Shown in pieces: positions 32,475 through 37,088 of a DNA stretch of 37,088 nucleotides. Made by a program: the position numbers and the translations under genes. Each line of letters starts with the position of its first letter. Positions within the stretch are counted from its first letter, which is position 1. The notes under the pieces were generated by a model. The model was not told where the DNA came from. It did not search any database and worked only from the letters and a program-made list of their open reading frames with translations. Source of the stretch: JAUNQW01 sp043424615 (GTDB taxonomy: Bacteria > Bacillota > Bacilli > Lactobacillales > Carnobacteriaceae_A). The DNA is taken from contig JBHWOX010000055.1 of NCBI GenBank assembly GCA_043424615.1, positions 1 through 37,088 on the forward strand, given 5' to 3'.

Positions 32475-33503
32475 CTAGATGAATTGAAGTAATTTCAAAA
32501 TAACTAACCAAAGAGGCAGAGCCAGCATTGAAAGTAAAGTTGATTGCAATGTGCCGAGAGAAACAGTTTGAACCGCTTGCTTTCCTTCTATAGCAAAAAC
32601 GACCAGCATGGTTGAAGTCGGGGTGGCCATTAAAAGAGTCGCTATGGCGATGCTTGCTTTACTAAGAGGCAGTAAAGCCGCCTGATAAATAAAAGAACTG
32701 AGGAATAAGGTCAAAAGAGGAACCAGTCCCAACTTCATCAAGCTAAAATACCAGGCCTCTTTCTTCCGATAAAAAGTGGAAACCTTCATCTCTGCTAGCT
32801 GTATACCAATCAATAACCAAGCCAGCGGAGAGAGAAGAGAGGCTAACATGTGAAGTGGGCGGTAGAGCCAATAGGCCGTTTGGTCAATACGGAAAATACT
32901 ATAAAATTGGCCGTCAATAGAAATCTGGGGAAGGGAATTTTGAAAAACCCATAAAGTGAAGCCGACCAGGGTTAAAATTGTGACTGGGTTAGCAAAAATT
33001 TGCCGCCAGTCCATCCGCTTATCGGAAGAAGAGTGACTCAATGATCCCTGACCATAAGTGAAAATTAATAAACGATAAGGAATATTAAAAATATTAGCTA
33101 ACATGACCGCAGATTCGCCAAAAAAAGCATAAATAATCGGCAGTCCAAAAAGCGAATTCGATGAAAAAGTGGTCATATTAGACAGAACGGTCCGTTCTTC
33201 TTGGGTTTTATTCGGATATAAAAAACGAGTCAAAAATAAAAATGAGCCATATAAAATAAATGAAAGGACAAAAATAGATAGGCCAGCCTTCAAGCGTTGG
33301 GAAGAAATATCCTCCATAAATACCGTGATAGTTAAGGCGGGCACTATAATTTTCACCATCAATTTACTTAAAATGTCTGAGCTTTGTTCGGGCAATAGAT
33401 TTGTTTTGCGAGCAAGAAAACCTATTAAAATAATAATGAATAAAGACGAAAAGGTTGAAATAAATTCTTGCTGGCTAAAAATATTTTTAATCATATCTAG
33501 CAT
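32475..33503 (-). CDS. AEC family transporter (auxin efflux carrier-like permease)
   Basis: Membrane carrier of 342 residues with about ten helices in the two inverted halves typical of the AEC family (malate, malonate or amino-acid permeases in bacteria). Helix 2 begins LIGFLARKTNLLPEQ; helix 3 has LMVKIIVPALTITVFM, in which the conserved Pro breaks the helix; the second half has ATLLMATPTSTMLVVFAIEG, the matching crossover motif with Pro. Start at 33503 fits TGAAAGGAGGC and the usual N-terminus, rather than 33551. Substrate unknown. It stands between an aminoacyl-hydrolase operon and the MetE-like operon, without visible co-transcription with either. Confidence 0.85.
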   Translation of the reverse strand: MLDMIKNIFSQQEFISTFSSLFIIILIGFLARKTNLLPEQSSDILSKLMVKIIVPALTITVFMEDISSQRLKAGLSIFVLSFILYGSFLFLTRFLYPNKTQEERTVLSNMTTFSSNSLFGLPIIYAFFGESAVMLANIFNIPYRLLIFTYGQGSLSHSSSDKRMDWRQIFANPVTILTLVGFTLWVFQNSLPQISIDGQFYSIFRIDQTAYWLYRPLHMLASLLSPLAWLLIGIQLAEMKVSTFYRKKEAWYFSLMKLGLVPLLTLFLSSFIYQAALLPLSKASIAIATLLMATPTSTMLVVFAIEGKQAVQTVSLGTLQSTLLSMLALPLWLVILKLLQFI

Positions 33504-33540
33504 TTGTTTGCCTCCTTTCATCATGATAAGTAAAAAATCA

Positions 33541-33573
33541 CAAAAAATCACCCTCTGTTAAATCAGAGGGTGA
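33541..33573 (-). terminator. Terminator of the yedF-like/MetE-like operon
   Basis: Minus strand: TCACCCTCTG pairs perfectly with CAGAGGGTGA around a 6-base loop, followed by TTTTTTG. It begins 13 bases after the MetE-like stop codon. The same transcript therefore ends after the second half of the TGA-interrupted gene, as expected if that half is part of one gene. Confidence 0.9.
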
Positions 33574-33585
33574 AGAAGAACGACC

Positions 33586-34770
33586 TTAACAATATTTTTC
33601 TCTTAATTGTCTAGCTGCTTCAACCATATGGCTAAGCTTTTCTTCAATAATGTCATAAGTGTTCATCGGACGATGAGAGAAGGTTTCAAAACCACAATCC
33701 GGATTTAACCAAATGTGTTCAGGAGGTAAAACTTCCAAAGCTTCTTCAGCCATGGCTATGATTTCCTCCACTGATTCAACTCGGGGGTCACGAGGGTTTA
33801 AAACCCCTAAACCTAAGATAATTTTCTCATCTAAGAAATTATTTTCAAATAATTCTTTAATTTCTCCAGCCCGTGGCGTTGAAAATTCCAACATCATCAC
33901 ATCAACATCAAGTTTATCAAATGTCTTAGATAATTTATCATATGATCCCACTAAAAGAACATCTTCGTTGGTAGTATAGTTCCCACGACAAACGTGCAGA
34001 GCCGAAATGGCGTCTGTTTCATTGATGGCCTGTAAGACAGGCTCAATTAAGCCCCTAGCAAAATTTAATTCCTTGTCTGCCTTCACACGGGCAGACAGGG
34101 CTCCTCAGTAGAAGGAGGTATCTTCACTGGAGGACATATAGACAATTTCGGATAAGATAGGATCATCTAATTGAATGATATCCACATTTTTTTCAGCCAA
34201 ACGTTGAATTTCATTGATCAACAGCTCAATGATGTCTTTTCCTAACTCATTCTTATCTTCATAAAATTGGTCGGTGACACCATCGACCCAGCAAGAACGT
34301 GTTAATAAATACGGACTTGGCAGGGTGGCTTTAATTCTATGGTCAGTAAGGGTCTGCAACATGGCCATTTCTTGACTATCCAATTCCACATCTGTTTCAA
34401 TACGACCAGTCACCACAGGGTTTTTAATCTCAATCCCTGCTGCTTCCATCGTTTCTAAACTATCTTGGAAGGATTCATTTTGGCCAGACAGTTCAACCAA
34501 CTCGTCCATGGTTAATAAATCAATTCCTGGAACGTGTTGGGCGACATATGACATATAATTATCGCGGTCAAATTCACCGCTCGCTACAACATCGATGCCG
34601 ATTTTTTCCTGCAAACGAACCACTTGTTCAGTCTCCTCATAGAGAACTGTTTGATAGTGATCTTCAGCTGCCGGACTAGCATCTCGATTATCTCTAGCTT
34701 CCATTAATCTTTCAGATCGTGGCATACTGCCGATTAATGTTGTTGTAAAAGGCGCAAATTTTTCCGCCAT
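33586..34770 (-). CDS. MetE-core-like methyltransferase with in-frame TGA (candidate selenoprotein)
   Basis: Read through one TGA (34107-34105) this frame gives 394 residues, a complete MetE C-terminal-domain-like (cobalamin-independent methionine synthase II) protein. Both halves are in the same frame, and everything else is intact: FTTTLIGSMPRSE at the N-terminus, DIIQLDDPILSE near 200, Zn-site His259 and Cys261 in ALHVCRGNY, Glu295 in MMLEFSTPRAGE, and Cys359 in LNPDCGFETF. The TGA is codon 222, in SFY-TGA-GALSAR; as I recall, homologues read TFM-C-AAL there, so TGA replaces Cys. A hairpin directly after it resembles a bacterial SECIS. The product may be a selenoprotein; otherwise it is a nonsense mutant with a 221-residue fragment lacking the Zn site. 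ATG at 34770 follows GGAGAGG; upstream neighbour is yedF-like. Confidence 0.75.
34071..34104 (-). promoter_or_regulatory. SECIS-like hairpin directly downstream of the in-frame TGA
   Basis: Minus strand, beginning right after TGA: seven bases, then TGTCTGCC (34097-34090), an 8-base apical loop CGTGTGAA, then GGCAGACA (34081-34074). Two further C-G pairs extend the stem after one mismatch. The loop starts 15 bases after TGA and has G among its first two bases. Bacterial SECIS elements have this position, a stem of this size and such a G, so it is a fair match to the loose consensus; the match is by eye. Confidence 0.55.
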
Positions 34771-34798
34771 CAAATTCCTCTCCTTTAATCGTTAAGAT

Positions 34799-35134
34799 TT
34801 AAGGGAAGACTAAGCTTTCACTTTCTCCGAATAAGTCAACGAAATCAGACATGGTTTTGATTTCTCCTACTTCAAGGTGGTCTTCTAATTCGTAGTAGTT
34901 CGTACAAGTTCCACAAGTGGCAATGCTAACGCCTTTTTCTTCTAAAGCTTTTAAATCATCTAAAGCGTCTGATCCTTTAGAAGTCAAGTAAGCACCGTCG
35001 CCATAGAACCATACGTGTTCAGGTAAGTTTTCTTTACCAGCTAAAGTGTTGATGAAAGCTAACATTAAGTTTTCTGTTAATGCTTCTTCCCCTTGTCCCA
35101 TGCTTTTTCCAGTAATAATTACATCATAACTCAT
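34799..35134 (-). CDS. YedF-like DsrE-fold protein (selenium-metabolism type)
   Basis: Protein of 111 residues matching the C-terminal DsrE-like half of the 'sulfurtransferase-like selenium metabolism protein YedF': N-terminal strand with GKSMGQGEEALTENLM, VWFYGDGAYLTSKGSDALDDL, then the CGTC site (Cys74, Cys77) in SIATCGTCTNYYELEDHL and VGEIKTMSDFV. Full YedF also has an N-terminal TusA/SirA domain; it is missing here. As far as I know YedF occurs in genomes that carry SelD, and its precise reaction is not established; a role in carrying selenium or sulfur as persulfide/selenide is likely. It is first in a two-gene unit, 28 bases before the TGA-containing MetE-like gene. TTAGGAGGAATATGAA precedes the ATG. 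Confidence 0.82.
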   Translation of the reverse strand: MSYDVIITGKSMGQGEEALTENLMLAFINTLAGKENLPEHVWFYGDGAYLTSKGSDALDDLKALEEKGVSIATCGTCTNYYELEDHLEVGEIKTMSDFVDLFGESESLVFP

Positions 35135-35157
35135 TTCATATTCCTCCTAAAAATATT

Positions 35158-35185
35158 TTTATACTACATCTTTAGGTTAGCACAA
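35158..35185 (-). promoter_or_regulatory. Promoter of the yedF-like operon
   Basis: Minus strand: TTGTGC (35185-35180), 16-base spacer, TATAAA (35163-35158), 24 bases ahead of the start codon. Confidence 0.55.
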
Positions 35186-35203
35186 AAATAGAAGGATGTT
35201 TCA

Positions 35204-35291
35204 AGTCATAGTATAGCATTTTATGATAGGTTCCGATATTTATTAGTTTAATTGATAGATTACAAATCTTAATGCTAGAACCACTATGACT
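35204..35291. repeat. Interrupted inverted repeat upstream of the yedF-like operon
   Basis: AGTCATAGT and TAGCATT (35204-35220) reappear inverted as AATGCTA and ACTATGACT (35271-35291), with a 50-base AT-rich interval; a related ATCATACTATAC lies at 35308-35319. The rest of the 295-base gap 35135-35429 has no open frame I would call a gene. It could be a regulator site cluster or a remnant of a small mobile repeat; I see nothing that decides. Confidence 0.4.
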
Positions 35292-35429
35292 AAAGGTCAA
35301 GACTGAATCATACTATACTTAGCTACAATTTTTATCTCTACCTTTATGATTAATAAACGGAAGATAAAGCCATTTTAAGGGAGAAAGGATGTTCAGCTTT
35401 GGTTGAGCTCTTGATATCAAAAGGCCATC

Positions 35430-35582
35430 CTATTTTTTAATTTCCTGAAAGATTGCTTTCCGTCTCAATTTTGGGGAATATTTGGATAAGCGCAAACGTT
35501 CAGGAGTATTTTGAGTGTTTTTACTGCTGATATACAAGCGTTCTCCAGTTTCAATACATTCTAACATGATATTTTTTCTCAT
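35430..35582 (-). CDS. rpmG: Zinc-independent ribosomal protein bL33
   Basis: Protein of 50 residues of the large ribosomal subunit. The bL33 body is clear: MLECIETGERLYISSKN, then NTPERLRLSKYSPKLRRK and a FQE near the C-terminus. The zinc form has two CxxC pairs; here only one Cys remains (Cys9) and the second pair is replaced (YSPKL where YCPRL is usual), so it is the C-minus paralogue that replaces the zinc form in zinc starvation. Its ATG overlaps the stop codon of the preceding small gene (TAATG). Last gene of the Zur-box operon. Confidence 0.93.
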   Translation of the reverse strand: MRKNIMLECIETGERLYISSKNTQNTPERLRLSKYSPKLRRKAIFQEIKK

Positions 35583-35719
35583 TAGTATTCTCCTCTCATA
35601 GCAGCTAGAGCTTTATTTTTATTATGTTCTTTAATAACAGCTAAAGCGCGACGTGCGGTCTTTTTATTCGGACTCTTTTTTAGACGATGGGCAGTGGCCA
35701 CATCCATTTTTTTCTTCAT
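35582..35719 (-). CDS. Small basic protein in the Zur operon (putative metal homeostasis protein)
   Basis: Product of 45 residues, highly basic (KKKMDVATAHRLKKSPNKKT at the start, then ARRALAVIKEHNKNK). The pattern A-x-RLKKSPNKKTxRRAL-IKEH resembles the short 'putative metal homeostasis protein' found in streptococci and relatives; no function is proven. AAGGAGATTCAAGATAA precedes the ATG, and the stop overlaps the rpmG start by one base, so it is a translated gene. Sitting between zinc-free S14 and L33 under a Zur box, it is expected to be made in zinc starvation; it might bind the ribosome or nucleic acid given its charge. Confidence 0.75.
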   Translation of the reverse strand: MKKKMDVATAHRLKKSPNKKTARRALAVIKEHNKNKALAAMRGEY

Positions 35720-35752
35720 TTATCTTGAATCTCCTTACATACTAGTCGTTCA

Positions 35753-36022
35753 CTACCAGCTGGCTTTTTTTACACCAGGCAATTTGCCTTCATGAGCTAA
35801 ACGTCTAAAGTTGATACGCGAAAGACCAAACTTTCTCATATAAGAACGTGGACGGCCGTCTAAACGATCTCGATTTTTTAAGCGGGTAGGGGAAGCATCA
35901 CGAGGCAGCTGGCTTAAGGCTTGATAGTCTCCTGCTTTTTTTAAAGCCTGACGTTTTTCAGCATATTGAGCCACCATTCGTTCCTGCCGTTTCATTTTTT
36001 CTATTTTTGCTTTTTTTGCCAT
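35753..36022 (-). CDS. rpsN: Zinc-independent 30S ribosomal protein uS14
   Basis: Long-form S14 of 89 residues without the two CxxC pairs of the 61-residue zinc form. The body KKAKIEKMKRQERMVAQYAE, SQLPRDASPTRLKNRDRLDGRPRSYMRKFGLSRINFRRLAHEGKLPGVKKASW is the usual C-minus S14. It allows 30S assembly when zinc is short. Start at 36022 (AAAAAGGAGAAAATTGAT before it), not at the upstream 36070, which would lie inside the operator. First gene of the operon, directly behind a perfect Zur box. Confidence 0.96.
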   Translation of the reverse strand: MAKKAKIEKMKRQERMVAQYAEKRQALKKAGDYQALSQLPRDASPTRLKNRDRLDGRPRSYMRKFGLSRINFRRLAHEGKLPGVKKASW

Positions 36023-36037
36023 ATCAATTTTCTCCTT

Positions 36038-36066
36038 TTTTAAATCGTAACTGTTACGATTTAAAA
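36038..36066 (-). promoter_or_regulatory. Zur box (zinc-uptake repressor operator)
   Basis: A 29-base perfect palindrome centred on T36052: AAATCGTAAC and its inverse complement GTTACGATTT, extended by TTTT/AAAA. This matches the Firmicute Zur consensus AAATCGTAATNATTACGATTT closely. It begins at the end of the -10 of the rpsN promoter and covers the transcription start, so Zur with zinc would block transcription. Confidence 0.93.
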
Positions 36067-36094
36067 TCATACTCCTTTATTAATGGATTGTCAA
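36066..36094 (-). promoter_or_regulatory. Promoter of the rpsN-rpmG operon
   Basis: Minus strand: TTGACA (36094-36089), 17-base spacer, TATGAT (36071-36066). The -10 abuts the Zur box. Confidence 0.9.
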
Positions 36095-36128
36095 CATGTA
36101 ATCGCTAGCTATGGAGCGATATTATTTT

Positions 36129-36163
36129 TTGTCAGCGCTTTTCATTAGTGGTAAAATTTACCA
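36129..36163 (+). promoter_or_regulatory. Promoter and palindromic operator of the XRE regulator gene
   Basis: TTGTCA (36129-36134), 17-base spacer, TAAAAT (36152-36157). The -10 lies within a perfect palindrome, TGGTAAA-A-TTTACCA (36149-36163), a good candidate for autorepression by the encoded HTH protein. Confidence 0.7.
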
Positions 36164-36186
36164 AAAGATAGAAATAAGGGCTAAAA

Positions 36187-36621
36187 ATGACAAAAGAACT
36201 AGGAAATAAAATCAAGACCATTCGTAAAGAATTAAATCTGACTCAATCCGAGTTTGGAAATGAATTAGGTCAGGTGTCCTATAGTACAATTTCAGATTGG
36301 GAAAATGGTAAGAATTCACCCAATAGTGCCAATTTAGAAAACATTGCCCAGCTAGCAGGTATTCCTTTAAGTGAACTATTAATGAGTAAGCATTCTTCCT
36401 CAAATGCCATGGACTATATGGAATTAAAGGAAAAATACGAAACACTAGAAAATACTTACCATCAACTTCAAGATAAAAATGTCGATGAATCAGACTGGCA
36501 AGAGAAACTAGTAGATGAAAATGAAGAACTCCAAAATAAAAATAAAAAATTGAAGAAAAAAGTGAAAAAACTGAAGAAAAAGAACAAAAAACTGAAGAAA
36601 AAAATTAAAAAATTGAAATAA
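36187..36621 (+). CDS. XRE-family regulator with lysine-rich coiled-coil tail
   Basis: Protein of 144 residues. An N-terminal Cro/CI-type HTH (about 5-62: IKTIRKELNLTQSEFGNEL, then YSTISDWENGKNSP, IAQLAGIPLSELL) is followed by an acidic heptad-pattern helix (75-115, EKYETLENTYHQLQDKN...DENEELQ) and then a purely basic stretch in which KLKKKxK recurs with a seven-residue period to the end (KKLKKKVKKLKKKNKKLKKK). The change from acidic to basic heptads could let two chains pair antiparallel, or the tail could bind DNA without sequence preference. The tail's near-identical DNA repeats suggest growth by slippage. Single gene between its own promoter and terminator. Confidence 0.85.
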   Translation: MTKELGNKIKTIRKELNLTQSEFGNELGQVSYSTISDWENGKNSPNSANLENIAQLAGIPLSELLMSKHSSSNAMDYMELKEKYETLENTYHQLQDKNVDESDWQEKLVDENEELQNKNKKLKKKVKKLKKKNKKLKKKIKKLK

Positions 36622-36632
36622 ATAGATAAGGA

Positions 36633-36666
36633 ACAGAAGGTTCGGCTTCGAATCTTCTGTTTTTTT
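36633..36666 (+). terminator. Terminator after the XRE regulator gene
   Basis: ACAGAAG pairs with CTTCTGT, with an inner TTCG/CGAA stem around GCTT, followed by TTTTTT. Confidence 0.88.
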
Positions 36667-36743
36667 AAACATTCGCATTTTAGATCTAAACTTTTTTATC
36701 CCATCAGAAAAAATCCAGACCAAAACAATGAACAGAGCAAAAC

Positions 36744-36776
36744 AAAAAAACACCAACCGAAAACGGTTGATGTTTT
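36744..36776 (-). terminator. Terminator of the rRNA-tRNA operon
   Basis: Minus strand: AAAACA-T-CAACCG... pairs as AAAACATCAACCG with CGGTTGGTGTTTT around TTTT (one mismatch), followed by a T-run. It lies five bases past the tRNA-Thr 3' end. Confidence 0.88.
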
Positions 36777-36780
36777 AGAG

Positions 36781-36853
36781 AGCCACCTGCCGGAATCGAA
36801 CCGGCGACCTCTTCCTTACCATGGAAGCGCTCTACCTACTGAGCCAAGGCGGC
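36781..36853 (-). tRNA. tRNA-Thr (anticodon GGT)
   Basis: A 73-base cloverleaf: acceptor GCCGCCT/AGGTGGC (one G-T pair), D arm GCTCAGTAGGTAGAGC, anticodon stem CTTCC/GGAAG with loop ATGGTAA, giving anticodon GGT (reads ACC), and T arm CCGGTTCGATTCCGG. CCA is not encoded. It is the last gene of the rRNA operon, 22 bases after tRNA-Asn. Confidence 0.95.
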
Positions 36854-36875
36854 GCAATGAAATTTATTTTAAAAA

Positions 36876-36948
36876 CTCCGCAAACAGGGCTCGAACCTGT
36901 GACATCATGATTAACAGTCATGCGCTCTACCAACTGAGCTATTGCGGA
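36876..36948 (-). tRNA. tRNA-Asn (anticodon GTT)
   Basis: A 73-base cloverleaf: acceptor TCCGCAA/TTGCGGA, D arm GCTCAGTTGGTAGAGC, anticodon stem CATGA/TCATG with loop CTGTTAA, anticodon GTT (reads AAC), T arm ACAGGTTCGAGCCCTGT. CCA is not encoded. It directly follows 5S rRNA. Confidence 0.95.
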
Positions 36949-36954
36949 ATAAAT

Positions 36955-37070
36955 GCACAGCAGCGTCCTGCTTTCACAAGGTGGTTCCTCATTATCCTCG
37001 GCGCTGAGAAGCTTAACGACTGTGTTCGGCATGGTAACAGGTGTGTCCTTCTCGCCATCGCCACTGTACA
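36955..37070 (-). rRNA. rrf: 5S ribosomal RNA
   Basis: About 116 bases. The universal core CACACCTGTTACCATGCCGA followed by ACACAGTCGTTAAGCTTCTCAGCGCC is clear, and the two ends (TGTACAGTGGCG and CGCTGCTGTGCA) pair as helix I. The ends are set from this helix and may be off by a few bases. The rest of the rRNA operon lies beyond the right edge. Confidence 0.95.
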
Positions 37071-37088
37071 TTTTTAATTTTAGAAATC

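Noticed and set aside
33586..34086. Separate gene starting from GTG at 34086
   Set aside because: No proper ribosome binding site precedes it and it lacks the N-terminal half of the fold; it is in frame with the upstream part across TGA, so one gene is the simpler reading.
34105..34107. Simple pseudogene explanation for the TGA
   Set aside because: Not excluded, but given less weight: no other stop, frameshift or motif loss on either side, a SECIS-like stem follows, and a yedF-like gene is adjacent.
36023..36070. Longer rpsN reading frame from 36070
   Set aside because: It would start in the -10/Zur box, before the likely transcription start.
36508..36756. Antisense frame over the lysine-rich tail (Phe/Leu-rich product)
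   Set aside because: It is the reverse complement of Lys-rich coding repeats; its hydrophobicity is a by-product of AAA/AAG reading as TTT/CTT.
1..37088. CRISPR arrays, insertion sequences, prophage genes, replication origin
   Set aside because: No regularly spaced repeats, transposase, integrase or phage structural genes, and no DnaA-box clusters were found by reading both strands.

Overview
The window looks like chromosomal DNA of a low-GC Gram-positive bacterium, most likely a member of the order Lactobacillales. The evidence is the strong AGGAGG-type ribosome binding sites, the sufCDSUB order, an LPXTG surface protein, a BioY biotin transporter, a consensus Firmicute Zur box and a CcpA-like site. 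The family Aerococcaceae is a guess from overall gene style, and I cannot fix the genus without a database.

Layout. 1-800: 5' end of a methionine-type ABC permease and its short ATPase (minus strand, clearly more AT-rich than its surroundings). 1.0-3.5 kb: a DUF4230 membrane protein, a small pyrimidine-dimer-glycosylase-like protein and a TcyP-like symporter. 3.7-8.9 kb: the complete suf operon (sufC-D-S-U-B, minus) for Fe-S cluster assembly. 9.1-16.05 kb: a leucine operon leuA-B-C-D-sufT-like-ilvD (minus), starting at a consensus promoter and a leader-peptide attenuator with four tandem Leu codons. 16.1-19.7 kb: response regulator, ABC-2 exporter and histidine kinase (plus). 19.8-23.9 kb: short-chain dehydrogenase, GT2 glycosyltransferase, a divergent YrdC/Sua5 protein, RidA and BioY. 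24.0-27.5 kb: an 1161-residue cell-wall-anchored protein made of six AhpD/carboxymuconolactone-decarboxylase-like (CMD) units. 27.6-30.4 kb: a P-type cation ATPase behind a probable yybP-ykoY Mn2+ riboswitch and terminator. 30.5-33.5 kb: macro-domain protein, M20 amidohydrolase and AEC transporter. 33.6-35.1 kb: a YedF-like (selenium-metabolism type) protein followed by a MetE-core-like methyltransferase gene interrupted by one in-frame TGA. 35.4-36.1 kb: a Zur-box-controlled operon of zinc-free ribosomal proteins S14 and L33 with a 45-residue small protein between them. 36.2-36.6 kb: an XRE regulator with a lysine-rich coiled coil. 36.78-37.07 kb: the tail of an rRNA operon (5S, tRNA-Asn, tRNA-Thr; minus).

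How it fits together. Metals and chalcogens dominate. The suf operon and a SufT-like factor sit beside IlvD and LeuCD, dehydratases/isomerases that need Fe-S clusters. Zinc limitation is handled by the Zur operon, and manganese or calcium by the riboswitch-controlled ATPase. The YedF/MetE-like pair hints at selenium use. The two strongest candidates for something undescribed are (a) the MetE-like gene, whose in-frame TGA appears to fall where homologues carry Cys and is followed by a SECIS-like hairpin, next to a yedF-like gene; and (b) the sortase-anchored six-unit CMD protein, in which CxxC-bearing and Cys-less units alternate. The leader-peptide attenuator of the leu operon is also notable in a lineage where T-boxes are common.
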